64,000 nucleotides of DNA from Azorinus chamasolen. Lineage: Eukaryota > Mollusca > Bivalvia > Cardiida > Solecurtidae. The stretch is from positions 9,205,132 through 9,269,131 of the forward strand of contig OY755242.1 in assembly GCA_963576725.1 (NCBI GenBank), read 5' to 3'. A program made the translations under genes and the position numbers. Under the pieces are notes generated by a model. It saw nothing but the letters and a program-made list of their open reading frames with translations, did not search any database and was not told the DNA's origin. Shown here in pieces: positions 22,718 through 34,565 of the stretch (its first letter is position 1; the number at the start of each line of letters is the position of its first letter).

Positions 22718-24243
22718 AGCTCACCAGAGCACAAAGTGCTCAGGGTGAGCTTTTGTGATCGCCTGATGTCCGTCGTCAGTCGGCGTGTGTCATCCGTCGT
22801 TTGTCGTCAACAATTTGAACCTTTAGAGTTCTTCTCCTCTAAATCTACAGGGGTCTCAGCTTTCATCTTTGGCACATAGCATCATCTGTAGGTCCTCTAC
22901 AAAAGTTATATAAATTATACTCCTTGGGTCAAAATTGGTCCTGCCACAGGGGTTTTCAGTTTTCAATAGAAACAAATAGTGAAAACTTTGAACATCATCT
23001 CCTCTAAAACTAGAAGGTCCTCAGCTTTCATATTTGGCACATAGCTTTAACTTCAGGACTTCTACAAAAGTTATATAAATTATGCCCCTAGGGTCAAAAT
23101 TGGTCCCACCCCAGGGATTGCCAGTTTTTTGTAGCTGACTGCTTAAACAGCCCATTGGATCACTAGTTATGCATAGGAAAAACTTTAAAAAATATTCTTG
23201 TCAGAAACTACATGTCCCAGAGCTTAGATATTTGGTGTATAGATTTACTTAGCATAACTTTATGAGTTAGAGATTTATAAGTATCATAGTTCTGGGGTTA
23301 AAATTGGCCCTATCCTGTGTGTATAGATTTCTTCACATCAGAAACTACAGTCTAAAGGTTTCTCCTTAATATATCAGCCTGCAGAGGTGAGACCAGTCAG
23401 TGTGAGTTCTTATATAATCACCCTTAGCCTGATCAGTAGAGTAGAAATTGTGTTTAGACAAATAACACACACTCATTTAAGATTGAGAAAACTGTGGATA
23501 GTTCTCAATATGCAGAACACTCTTATTGAGAAAACTGTGGATAGTTCTCAATATGCAGAACACTCTTAAAGCTTTTTTTCATACCTATGCCCTGCATTAA
23601 GCTACAAGATATCAATATAGAGCATATCTGTTGTGAATTTCAGCTTAACTCTTTGCATGCTGGGTAATTTTGTCATCTGCTAAATTGTTGTCTGCAGCAT
23701 ATTCATAAGTTATCCTAACTACACACTTTCTTTCTAAGTTTTTCAGAAGTTCAGTCTCATTGACAAACAGTTTGGATATCAGATCAGGTCCCACATTATG
23801 TTGGCCCTGATCTGGATCCAAACTGTTTGTGTAGGTCATTAGTGGTGGGAGAATCCCACTACACACATTCTTTCTAAGTTTTTTTCAGAAGTTCAGTCTC
23901 ATTTACAAACAATTTGGATATCAGATCAGGCCCCACATTATGTGGGGCCTGATCTGGATCCAAACTGTTTGCATAGGTCATTAGTGGTGGGAGAATCCCC
24001 TTCTAGCATCCAAAGAATTAATACAAGTTCCAGTGGTCTATGCTCTATCCATTCTTTCACTACATTCTTTCAGCATCATGTTCAGGTCCTCTACAAAAGT
24101 TATATAAATTGTGTCCCTGGGGTCAAAATTGGCACTGCCCCTGGGGTGTTAAGTTGTCATTAGAAACATATAGTGAAAACTTTGTAAATCTTCTCCTCTG
24201 ATTGTCTGGTGAGCGATGTCAGGGCCATTCTGGCCCTCTTGTT
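22718..24243 (+). mobile_element. Family A element with nested inserts
   Basis: The 5' hairpin is at 22718 (AGCTCACCAGAGCACAAAGT) and the 3' end (GGTGAGCGATGTCAGGGCC, CTCTTGTT) at 24243. The middle (about 23360-24070) is foreign and includes two tandem copies of a GATCTGGATCCAAACTGTTT hairpin repeat. Confidence 0.65.
23740..24000. repeat. Two tandem hairpin repeats
   Basis: Two copies of CAGAAGTTCAGTCTCATT...TTTGGATATCAGATCAGG...CTGATCTGGATCCAAACTGT. The second copy holds a near-perfect palindrome, GGCCCCACATTATGTGGGGCC flanked by GATCA/TGATC (about 23915-23956). Confidence 0.75.
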
Positions 24244-24339
24244 ACAGTAAAAATCCAACAGAATCCCTCCCCAAAAAATCGATTTTGTAATTTTTACTGG
24301 GCATTTATAGAATTCTTTTTGAACATCATAATTCTGTAT

Positions 24340-26849
24340 CAAGGAGGGGAGGGCATGTTGTTTTTGCCCTGTCTGTTGGTCTGTATGTTCCAAACTGACA
24401 TTGGCGATAATTTTGTCGCCATTCAACATACATACTTGAAACTTGGCATGCATGTGCAACTTATGCAGGCAAATGTTTTTGGGGTGACTTATTAAGATCA
24501 AGGTCAAAGGTCATATCGAGGGCATAATGGTGTAGGGTGGTCTAGTGGTAACGTGCTTGACTACAAATCCGGGGTTCCGGGTTCACTCGCACCTCCTCTC
24601 CACCCAGGGGTTAAAATGGGTACCTGTGAGGGTCACTAGCAGGTACTGCGGCTGCATGATTGCACCATATGTTAGTAGTGCTCAATATTGAAGGCGAATG
24701 ACTCAATGACCAGGGGAGTAAATGTACAGTCAGCTGAGTGGCCCTTCAGACTGAAAGTAGACTATAACTAGGTATACATAGTGTTTCATAAACACATCTT
24801 GTAACATCTTGTTACAAATGTTTATGGAGATACAAGAATATTAGTTCACAGAATCAGTCCTTGACTTGCACAATGGTTAGATTTCCTACATGACAAGATT
24901 ATGACAAATTAGAGTTGGGTATCGCCCCTGGGAAATGTATTGTGATATATCATGATATTCAGTGCCATATCACGAAATATATCACAATATTTTTTAATAG
25001 GATTTTCTGTATGCTATTCTTGGATAAGAATGCAATAATATCTTTATAATGCAATATAATTTCCACGTTGACCTTTTTGTTTGTGTTAGTTATAGCCAAA
25101 GTATAACACCTACAGTAACCAAACTTGGCATGTGGGTTCCGAATGGGGGTCTCATTACATGTCATAGGTTAGCAGGTAACTATGACCCCTTTTTGACCTA
25201 GTTTTTACGCTTCATTGACATAGAGAATTTCCAGGTTGACCTTTTTGTTTGTGTTAGTTATAGCCAAAGTATAACACCTACAGTAGCCAAACTTGGCATG
25301 TGGGTTCATAATGAGGGTCACATTACATGTCATAGGTTAGTACATTATTATGACCCCTTTTTGACCTAGTTTTTACGCTTCATTGACTTAGAGAATTTCC
25401 AGGTTGACCTTTTTGTTTCCGATCGATAACTAATAAACGACTTAGCCCAATATCTTCAAACTTGCTGTGGTGGTTGGTCATGACAACTAGATGACCCCTA
25501 TTGTTTTTGAGATCTCTAGGTCAATGGTTAAGGTCACAATGACCTTAACTGGTGAAATAGTTTCCGATCAATAACTGCTCAAGGGTTTGGCTTGGGATCT
25601 TCAAACTTGCTGTGATGGTTCGTCATGACAACTAGATGACCCCTATAGTTTTTTAGGTCACAGGTCAAGGTCACCATGACCTTAACTAGTAAAATAGTTT
25701 TTGATCAATAACTGTTCAAGGGTTTAGCTTAGGATCTTCAAATTTGCTGTGGTGGTTGGTCATGACAACTAGATGAACCCTCTTGTTTTTGAGGTCACTA
25801 GGTCAAAGGTCAAGCTAACCATGACCTTAACTGGTGAAATGGTTTCAGATGGATAACTGCTCTAGGATGTGGCTTAGGATCTTCAAACTTGCTGTGGTGT
25901 TTTGTGATGACCACTAAATGACCCCTAAAGTTTTTGAGGTCATTAGGTCAAACCTCAATTGGTAAAATGGTTTCCGATCAATAACTGCTGAAGGGTTTGG
26001 CTTAGAATCTTCAAACTTGCTGTGGTAGTTGGTAATGACCACTGGATGATTCCTATTGTTTTTGAGGTCACTAGGTCAAAGGTCAAGGTCACCATGACCG
26101 TAACTGGTAAAATTGTTTCTGATCAATAACTGCTCAAGGGTTTGGCTTAGGATCTTCAAATTTGCTGTGGTGGTTGGTCATGACAACTATATGAGCCCTC
26201 TTGTTTTTGAGGTCACTAGGTCTAAGGTCAAGGTCACCATGACCTTAACTGGTGAAATGGTTTCCAGTCAATAACTGCTCAAGGGTTTGGCTTAGGATCT
26301 TCAAACTTGCTGTGGTGGTTTGTCATGACCACTAGATGACCCCTAATGTGTTTTAGGTCACTAGGTTAAAGGTCAAGGTCATCATGACATTAACAGGTGA
26401 AATGGTTTCCAATCAATAACTGCTCAAGGGTTTGGCTTAGGATCTTCAAACTTACTGTGGTGGTTGGTCAGGACAACTAGATGACCCGTATGGTTTTTTA
26501 GGTCACTAGGTCAAAGATTAAGGTCACCATGACCTTAACTGATGAAATGGTTTCTGATTAATAACTGCTCAATGGTTTGGTTGGGGATCTTCAAACTTTC
26601 TGTGGTGGTTTGTCGTAACCACTAGATGACCCCTATAGTTGTTGAGGTCACTAGGTCAAAGGTCAAGGTCACCATTACCTTAACTTGTGAAATGTTTTCA
26701 GATCAATAAATGATTAGTGGTTTGGCTTAGGATCGTCAAAGTTGCTGTGGTGATTAGTCATGACCAGTAGATGACCTCTATAGTTGAGGTCACTAGATCA
26801 AAGGTCAGGAGGTCTGGGGGTATACATGTTTTACAAATATCACTTGTTT
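24340..26849 (+). repeat. Satellite G array, second copy
   Basis: It begins with GAGGGCATGTTGTTTTTGCC and 'CTTGGCATGCATGTGCA' monomers. It passes through two GACCTTTTTGTTTGTGTTAG units (25070-25390). Then come about ten 145-bp monomers (CTTAGGATCTTCAAACTTGC, AGGTCAAAGGTCAAGG, TGGTTTCCGATCAATAACTG). It ends TATACATGTTTTACAAATAT and CTTGTT, as at 2855. A SINE is inserted near its start. Confidence 0.85.
24530..24830 (+). mobile_element. tRNA-derived SINE
   Basis: The head GGGTGGTCTAGTGGTAACG resembles a tRNA D-arm/box A, and GGTTCCGGGTTCACTCGC a box B region. An unrelated body follows (GCAGGTACTGCGGCTGCATG, GACTCAATGACCAGGGGAG). It interrupts the G repeat after GGTCATATCGAGGGCA. Confidence 0.65.
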
Positions 26850-27065
26850 AACATGTGGAGTCATAATGAGGACCTCATTACATGCAAATGGAATATGTTT
26901 AACTATTTATTATGCCATCAGCATCTGCTGATACAGAAATTTATAATGATTGAATTTTCATCTATATCACTTTAATCGGCAATCCGGCCATACCTACATT
27001 GGCGGTTTCTTGTTAACTTCATATTTTGTCTCTCTGGGAGGTATTATTTTGGACATGCCATTTTT
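26850..27065. other. Short unassigned spacer
   Basis: No gene or repeat recognised. Confidence 0.4.
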
Positions 27066-27660
27066 AGCTCACCAGAGCATGAAATACTCAGGGTGAGCTT
27101 TTGTTATCACCTGATGTCCTTCGTCCGTCGGCGTGCGTCGTCCGTCGTCAGTCGTCAACAATTTGAACCTTTAAAAATCTTCTTCTCTGAATCTACAGGG
27201 TTCTCAGCTTTCATCTTTAGCACATAGCATCATCTTTAGGTCCTCTACAAAAGTTACATAAATTATACCCCTGGGGTCAAAATTGGCCCCGCCCCAGGGG
27301 TGTCTTATTTTCAATAGAAACATGTAGTAAAACTTTGAAAATCTTCTTCTCTGAAACTGAAAGGCTCACAGCTTTCATATTTGGCACATAGCATCATGTT
27401 CAGGTCCTCTACAAAAGTTATATAAATTATGGCCCTGGGGTGAAAATTGGCTGCGCCCCAGGGGTGGGGAGTTTTCAATAGAAACATATAATGAACTTTG
27501 AAAATCTTTTTCCTTTGAAACTGAAATGCTTCATAGCTTTCATATTTGGCATATAGCATCATATTCAGGTCTTCTACAAGTTATATAAATCATGCCACCA
27601 GGGTCAAAATTGGCCCCACCCCAGGGATAGCAAGTTTTTCAAAGCTGACTTACATATAGC
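27066..27660 (+). repeat. Family A element, truncated
   Basis: The 5' hairpin variant is AGCTCACCAGAGCATGAAAT..GGTGAGCT, followed by about three monomers. It diverges after AAGTTTTTCAAAGCTGACTT without the 3' hairpin. Confidence 0.7.
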
Positions 27661-27669
27661 TATTTATAA

Positions 27670-28345
27670 ACATTTGCTGGTGTCTATTTTTAGCATACAT
27701 TTAAAGGGAGATTATCTCCCTTTGCCCCTTTTTATAACAACTGGATTGTCTCCCTTGTTGGTAGTAACTCTGCAGAAATATTGCAGATCTACCCAAACAA
27801 TGAAAATTTTTGCACAGTTAATCAGACAATTAACCCTTTACTCCATAAATATGCCTTTCTACACCTTTGCAAACAGAGTAGACCCAGATCAGATGGCTCA
27901 TGTAGTAGCCATCTGATCAGTCTGCTGTTTGCTTATGCTATAATATAGTGCAAAGTGCATTACATTATTTTCATTTTGTGTACAATATACTTATAATATG
28001 TTTGCTAACGCTTTCGCTCATGTTAACACTTTTTTCAAACATTTGCAAACAGAACAGACCCAGATCAGACGGCTCCTAAAGCAGCTGTCTGACCAGGGTT
28101 TGCTCTGTTAGTTAATGGAATTTGAAAGATGTTTCTTTACTTTCTAAAATGGCTACACTGTCCCACTTTCCATATTTCATTATAACTATTTTGTCCATGA
28201 ATATTCAGTTTTTAAATTTTGAATAAACATAGAACAGGGGAAGGGTTGAAAATAAATTAAGATATGAATAATAATAACTCATGAAGGTGTAATGAAAATA
28301 TCTGAAATTTTGGATATTATTTATAAGTACATGTATAGATTAATT
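27670..28345. repeat. Duplicated segment, copy 2
   Basis: This is the partner of 20725-21460. It lacks the 1.3-kb element found at 19410-20724 and instead is interrupted on its right by the family D element. H-family repeats lie at 27834-27950 and 28006-28248. Confidence 0.75.
28006..28248. mobile_element. H-family hairpin MITE
   Basis: Ends TAACGCTTTCGCTC...GGGGAAGGGTT and a palindromic core (CAGAACAGACCCAGATCAGA / TGACCAGGGTTTGCTCTGTT). It is the paralogue of the copy at 21065. Confidence 0.7.
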
Positions 28346-31300
28346 ATACGCCCACCTAATAAAGGTGGTCGTATATTGTCGTGGCCCTGTCCGTCCGTCC
28401 GTTCGTTCGTTCGTTCATTCGTTCGTTCGTTCGTTCGTTCGTCCGTCAACATTTTGTTTGTCCACTGTTTTCTGGGAAAACTATTTGACAGATATTAATG
28501 AAACTTCACTCAAATGTTAAATGCATCAAGATCTAAAGCTGAGTTGATTCTGAGATTCATTTGATATTTCATTTCAGAGTTATGGCCCTTGTCCTTAAAA
28601 AATATGCAAAGTTTGTCCGCTGTTTTCTGGGAAAACTATTTGAGAGATATTAATGAAACTTCACACAAATGTATAATGCATCAAGATCTGAAGCTGAGTC
28701 GATTCTGAGGTTCATTTGATTTTTCGTTTCGGAGTTATGGCCCTTTTACTTAAAAAATAATACAAATACATGCAAATAGTTTGTCCGCTGTTTTCTGGGA
28801 AAACTATTTGAGAGATATTGTCGTTGGTTGTACCAAAAAGTCGTAAGGTAAAATACGGTGAGAAAAGTTTCATGAATGCAGCTCCAAAACTCTGGAATGC
28901 TCTGCCATCAGGCATTAGAGATGCAATAAATAATCATGTGGTTCCTACCAGTTGGTGACTTTATACTTATTGTATATTTATTGCATATCTTTCATTGACT
29001 GGGTGGATAATCATGTGGTTCCTACCGGTTAGTGGTTATACATTTATTGTATATCTATTCCATATCTTTCATTGACCGGGTGGATAATCATGTGGTTCCT
29101 ACCGGTTAGTGATTTTATATTTATTGTATATATATTGCATACATTTCATTGACTGGATGGACGATCATGCCGTTCCTTCCGGTTTATGATTTCATATCTA
29201 TTTTATATCTTTTGTATATCCTTCACTAACCCTCCGGCTAGTGACTTTATATAGCTGATAGATAGGCATTATATACCTGATATGTTTTATGTCTCAAACT
29301 TGTCAGTTATCCAGCCGGTCGGTTTATATAGCTGATAAGAAATGTCCATATGTTCTATGTTTAATGTTCTTTCTTTATCATCTATCCAGCCGGTCGGTTT
29401 CAAGTAGTTGATGGAAAGATGTAATGTCTTCTGTTCCATGTTTCTTTCTTATCATCCATCCAGCCGGTCGGTTCATGTGGCTGATAGAAATGCATAATGT
29501 TTTTTTAACATTGTTTCATGTTTCATTTTTGTCGGTTAACCAGCCGGTCGGTTTATTTATTTAGCCGATAGATATGGATTGTAATAATCACTGACTTTAT
29601 ATTTATTGCATATCTATTGTAAATCTTTCATTGTCTGGATAGATAATCATGCGGTTCGTTCCGATTATTGATTTCATCCATGTACAGCGCTTTTGAACGC
29701 ACATATCCCGTGTGAAAAGAGCGCTATATAAATGTGGTATAATAATAATAATAATAATAATATTAATGAAACTTCACACACATGTTTAATGCATCAAGAT
29801 CTGAAGCTGAGTTGATTCTGAGGTTCATTTGATTTGTCGTTTCGGAGTTATTGCCCTTGTTCTTAAAAAATATGCAAATAGTTTGTCTGCTGTTTTCTGG
29901 GAAAACTATTTGAGAGATATTAATGAAACTTCACACAAATGTTTAATGCATCAAGGTCTGAAGCTGAGTCGATTCTGAGGTTCATTTAATTTTTCGTTTT
30001 GGAGTTATAGCCCTTTTACTTAAAAAATACTGCAAATACATGCAAATAGTTTGTCCGCTGTTTTCTGGCAAAACTGTTTGACAAATATTAATGAAACTTC
30101 ACACACATGTTAAATGCATCAAGATCTGAAGCTGAGTTGATTCTGAGGTTCATTTGATTTGTCGTTTCAGAGTTATTGCCCTTGTTCTTAAAAAATATGC
30201 AAATAGTTTGTCTGCTGTTTTCTGAGAAAACTATTTGAGAGATATTAATGAAACTTCACACAAATGTTTAATGCATCAAGATCTGAAGCTGAGTTGATTC
30301 TGAGGTTCATTTGATTTGTCTTTTCAGAGTTATGGCCCTTGTCCTTAAAAAATATGCAAATAGTTTGTCCGCTGTTTTCTGGGAAAACTATTTGAGAGAT
30401 ATTAATGAAACTTCACTTAAATGTTTAATGCATCAAGATCTGAAGCTGAGTCGATTCTGAGGTTCATTTGATTTGTCGTTTCGGAGTTATGGCCCTTTTA
30501 CTTAAAAAATAATGCAAATACATGCAAATAGTTTGTCCGCTGTTTTTTGGGAAAACTATTTGACAGATATTAATGAAACTTCATACAAATGTTTAATGCA
30601 TCAAGATCTGAAGCTGAGTTGATTCTGAGGTTCATTTGATTTCTCATTTCAGAGTTATGGCCCTTGTCCTTAAAAAATATGCAAATAGTTTGTCCGCTGT
30701 TTTCTGGGAAAACTATTTGAGAGATATTAATGAAACTTCACACAAATGTGTAATGTATCAAGATCTGAAACTGAATTGATTGTGAGGATCATTTGATTTT
30801 TCGTTTCAGAGTTATGGCCCTTGTCCTTAAAAAATAATGCAAATAGTTTGTCGGCTGTTTTCTGGGAAAACTATTTGAGAAATATTAATGAAACTTCACA
30901 AAAATGTTTAATGCATCAAGATCTGATGCTGAGTCAATTTTGAGGTTTATTTGATTTTTCGTTTCGGAGTTATTGCCCTTTTACTTTAAAAAAAAATGCA
31001 AATATGTGCAAATAGTTTGTCCGCTGTTTTCTGGCAAAACTGTTTGACAGATATTAATGAAACTTCATCCACATGTTTAATGCATCAAGACCTGAAGCTA
31101 AGTCGATTCTGAGGATCATTTGATTTGTTGTTTCGGAGTTATGGCCGTTGCACTTTACAAAAATCTGCAAAAATGAGGATTAGCTGTAACTTTTTTATTT
31201 AAAAAGATATTCACTTCATTTTTTTAAAAAATAGTATCACCTTAATATGGAAATCAAGATCTGAAGCACAGATTAGAAAATGTCAACACTTATAAGGCAT

Positions 31301-31359
31301 GTTGAATCAGAGAAAGTTTGCAAGTGGGGGTATTATGTACCGTATGCGGTACTCTTGTT
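28346..31359 (+). mobile_element. Family D element, complete, Helentron-like
   Basis: The 5' hairpin is ATACGCCCACCT..AGGTGGTCGTAT, followed by a CGTT/CGTC microsatellite. About fifteen monomers of 110-160 bp follow (TTTGTCCGCTGTTTTCTGGG, GCATCAAGATCTGAAGCTGA). The 3' end is the hairpin GTACCG-TAT-GCGGTAC followed by TCTTGTT. The duplicated segment at 21400 gives the unoccupied sequence AGATTAATTTATTCTTTC. The element lies between two T residues with no target-site duplication, as expected for Helentron-type elements. A LINE fragment is inserted at 28820-29757. Confidence 0.8.
28820..29757 (+). mobile_element. 5'-truncated LINE copy nested in family D
   Basis: It starts in the last coding part of the ORF2 family seen at 42173-45577 (VVPKSRKVKYGEKSFMNAAP, LWNALPSGIRDA). 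It then jumps to the 3' UTR, so it carries an internal deletion. It runs through the ATCATGTGGTTCCTACCGGT repeats to GCGCTATATAAATGTGGTAT and an (AAT)n tail. It splits a D monomer at GAGAGATATT/ATTAATGAAAC. Confidence 0.85.
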
Positions 31360-31500
31360 TATTCTTTCTATAATTCAACCAATTTGCCCAGGGAAAGGGT
31401 ATACATACTTTTGTACATGCCCTTCTTTAGATTTGCATTGTTATATATTTTCTTTTACATTTTCTGGTGAGCGATGTCAGGGCCTTTCAGGCCCTCTTTT
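31360..31500 (+). repeat. Right end of duplicated segment and an A-type 3' end
   Basis: The duplicated segment resumes (TATTCTTTCT, CAATTTGCCCAGGGAAAGGG). An A-type end (GGTGAGCGATGTCAGGGCC, GGCCCTC) follows at 31462-31500. Confidence 0.6.
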
Positions 31501-31990
31501 CTTGAAACCTGTTTATGATATTGTCTTCAAACTTGGTACACATTATAAGGGTGATGAGAGGATGTTCAGTCAAACAAGGGTTATAACTCTAAATTCATTT
31601 TTGAGGGAGTTATTCCCCTCAGTTACTTTTCAGAAGCAATTTTCTGTCCAGAGCATAACTTCTCAAGTAGTGTAGGCACAACTGTGAAACTTTACATATG
31701 GATAGAGGGTTATGAGAGGATGTGCAGTCAACAAGGGTTGTAACTCTAAATTCATTTTTGAGGGATTTTTCCCCTTTGCTGCTTTTCAGAAGCAATATTT
31801 TGTCCCGAGCATAACTTCTCAAGTATTGTAGGCACAAAGTTGAAACTTTATGTACGGATAGAGGGTGATGACTGGATGTGCAGTCAACAAGGACTGTAAC
31901 TCTAAATTCATTTTTTAGGGATTTATTCCCCTTTTTTAAAAAAAGTATTTTTTTGTCCAGAGCATAACTTCTCAAGTACTACTTCTACAT
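31501..31990 (+). repeat. Tandem array I
   Basis: About three and a half monomers of roughly 133 bp with AACTCTAAATTCATTTTTGA, CAGAGCATAACTTCTCAAGT and GTGCAGTCAACAAGG. The ORFs on both strands across it are repeat shadows. Confidence 0.75.
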
Positions 31991-32896
31991 TTTTTTCACC
32001 ATTGAACCTCAAACTTTGCATATGCATTTATAATGATCTGTAGATGTGTGTGACATAAATTGTGATGTGAGTCATTCCTTGATTGGACTTTAAAAACTTT
32101 CTTTCCACAAGTGTGGATGAAAGGATTATTGAGCTATTTCCTTTTGTTTTGAAGTCATATTGGATCTTTTGACAAGATCATGGGTGGGGGTATCAATCAC
32201 CTTTAGTGATAGTTCTAGTTATCACTTGGTTTGTAGGGGAGTATAATTTGTTTGAAATTTGCTGCATATAAATACATCTGGATACACTACATGATATACA
32301 AGCAAGGTTTTACGCAAGCGTTAAATGGCTGCGTAACATGTATTTAAGCAGGATAGAAGAAAAAGAGGGAGCATTATTGGGAAAACATGACTGTTATGTA
32401 TGAATTAATACATGTAGCAGAAACGGGGGAATGTTTTAATGAGCCATGATGCATAATACCTGTGTTTGACACCATTAATACACATTACGTCACAGATCAA
32501 TGTTATTCATTTGCTGAAACACACTGACGTAGAAACCATTATCATATTAAGCGATGTTCACAAGGCATACAAACTCCCATACTTACAGTCTACATGAAAT
32601 TATTCCAATAGGTCCACTCAATGCCCATTAACTTTTTCACTTATATTGTCCCCAAATTAAGAACAGGTTAGTACATGTATAAGATAATTATACATTTAAG
32701 TTGAAGCAAATTCATGCACAATGGTGAAATATGCAAAACGGTCAACAAAACCACGAGTAAACGGTCTTAGCTAAATAACTTTAACAAAGCCAAAATGCAC
32801 ACAAAGGACGTATATTTTTATGTACAAAATGGTTTTAAACCAAAAGCACGTATACTAAGGGTGCTAAGAAAATATGAGAGAAAAAAAATAAATTCA
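31991..32896. other. Non-coding stretch
   Basis: A repeat end, ATCACCTTTAGTGATAGTTC followed by TAGTT, lies at 32193-32219 and resembles one at 34210-34240. Otherwise nothing is recognised. Confidence 0.45.
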
Positions 32897-32975
32897 GCTT
32901 CCACCGAGGATCGAACCCACGACCTCACGTTTCCTAGTCCACCGTTATAACCCTTAGACCACGCTAACAGCTATG
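32897..32975 (-). mobile_element. tRNA-like sequence, probable SINE head
   Basis: On the - strand it has a perfect box B, GGGTTCGATCC (+ 32908-32918), and a box-A-like TAGCGTGGTCTAAGG. The acceptor stem pairs poorly, so a functional tRNA gene is unlikely. Confidence 0.55.
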
Positions 32976-33500
32976 CTTGGGAATGTGATTTTAATAAGTT
33001 ATACCTAATTCACTAGCATTTTCACTGAAACTGGATCATGGCAGAAAAGAAAGAAATAACCCCGACAAAAATATGCTGAGAAAAATATATGAATGAAAAT
33101 AAAAAAAATAAATTAATGTATATAAATAAAAACTTGTCTCACAGTAAACCATATTTATTAAAAAGATTGGCTTTTATAGAAACACAGGACTGCAGAAACG
33201 CATGGTCAAAATTCAAAGCCGTATAAGTTTGGGCTGCTTTCGCAGCCCAATAACACAAGAAATATCGGTTTGTAAAAAAAATATCGTGATATGTATTTCC
33301 CCCGTGAGTATCGCGATATACCAATAAACTGATAATACCTCCCAGCTCTATGACACATGTATAAAGTTATGTGGCAGTCACAAAATACTGGCTTAATTAT
33401 AAAATATTTTTGTCTTTAGATCTGTTTATTTAGGTGAAAACATGTCAGGTGGTGAGTGGAATAGTGCCATCATGGTCTAATTATAACATTTGTTTTTCAG
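32976..33500. other. Kinase intron sequence
   Basis: No coding sequence. At about 33270-33320 there is a CGTGATATGTATTTCCCCCG..GTATCGCGATAT motif related to 24915-24990 (GGTATCGCCCCTGGGAAATG..). Confidence 0.45.
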
Positions 33501-33610
33501 TTATACTTGAAGTATTAACTAGCAAACCTCCAATCGACACAAGGAATGACAGAAAACTTTTACCTGAAAACTTTGATGATTTCTATGAAGATCATGATGA
33601 CTATATAAAG
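33501..33610 (+). CDS. TKL protein kinase, C-lobe exon
   Basis: The acceptor is TTTGTTTTTCAG and the donor AAGGTAAGC. Its first two bases complete the phase-1 codon of the 22363-22581 exon to give FGI-VILEVLTSKPPIDTRND, which is subdomain IX-X of Pelle/IRAK-like kinases (SFGVVLLELLTGKPP type). It continues NFDDFYEDHDDYIK and ends in phase 0. No further exon is visible before the giant transposon at 36119 or after 63393, so the end of the gene lies beyond the window or has been lost. Confidence 0.85.
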
Positions 33611-33616
33611 GTAAGC

Positions 33617-33702
33617 AAAGGGGTTATTATCCCCCGCCAAAGGGTTATTATCCCCCGCCAAAGGGTTATTATCCCCTGCCAAATAGTTATTATCCCCCGC
33701 CA
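33617..33702 (+). repeat. Minisatellite beside the kinase exon
   Basis: Four units of about 20 bp (GGGTTATTATCCCCCGCCAA) start 7 bp after the exon's splice donor. Confidence 0.85.
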
Positions 33703-34258
33703 AAGGTGGACGGATGTAGTTTTGGCATTGTTTGTCCATTTGTGCATCCCGGAGTGATATCTCAGAAACAGTTCGGAGCTTTTCATTGAAACTTTGTGGA
33801 AATGTTAAGTATTATAGCAGAATATCTGCTTGTAAGTATCCCTCACATCAGCCTTGGAACATCAGAGTTATGGCCCTTTGTTTGCCGAAAAATAACATTT
33901 TTGCATATCTGGAGAAAATTTTCAGAAATTGTATGGAGTTTTTCTATGAAACTTTGAGTAATTGTTAAGTAGCATAAGGACATACAGATCTGCAAGTATC
34001 ATTATCAATTTTCATGTGTTTAGCACTGGGCATTGCAGAATTATCTCTCCTTGAACTTTGAGTATTTTTTGTCATTTTTGCATGAAACGGGAAGCTGATG
34101 TCTCGAACTTCTCCTTCATTTTGAGTTATTTAGTTTATATTTGGTCCTGTTACATGAGTAGTTGCTTTCACAAACTTTGATTTGCAATCAAAGCTGCAGT
34201 GCGGTATTCATCACTTTTAGTGATACATGTAGTTCTAGTTTCTCAGATTATGTTTTTA
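33703..34258 (+). repeat. Tandem-repeat element remnant
   Basis: Two to three diverged monomers (GTTATGGCCCTTTGTTTGCC, TCTATGAAACTTTG). It ends with hairpin ATCACTTTTAGTGAT and then TTCTAGTT. Confidence 0.5.
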
Positions 34259-34565
34259 GCTAACCTGAGCTAAAGGCTCATGGTGAGCTATTGTTACCGT
34301 CCATCATCCGTCTGTGCATTCACCTTTATTGTGTCACCTGCCATGAGGCAGTGTGTCACTTAGGGATCACTTTTCCGTCGTCTGTCTGTCCTGTCTGTCT
34401 GTCTGTCTGTCTGTCACAATTTATTTTTTGGCTGTTATATCTAAACTAATCATTATAGAGCTTTCAAATTTCACACATAGAACAAGCATGATGAGAGGAA
34501 GTGTCATGCACAAGGGCCACAACTCTAGCTTCAATATTTTTTTAGTTATTCCCTTTTTAGCGCGC
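34259..34565 (+). repeat. Family A head joined to family L head
   Basis: An A-type 5' hairpin (AGCTAACCTGAGC..GGTGAGCT) is followed at about 34331 by the L-family start GTGTCACCTGCCATGAGGCA and a CTGT microsatellite. A complete L element is at 53834-54166. Confidence 0.6.

Noticed and set aside
31280..31975. Overlapping 118-131 codon ORFs on opposite strands
   Set aside because: They fall in tandem array I and the end of a repeat; the translated sequence is itself repetitive on the monomer period.
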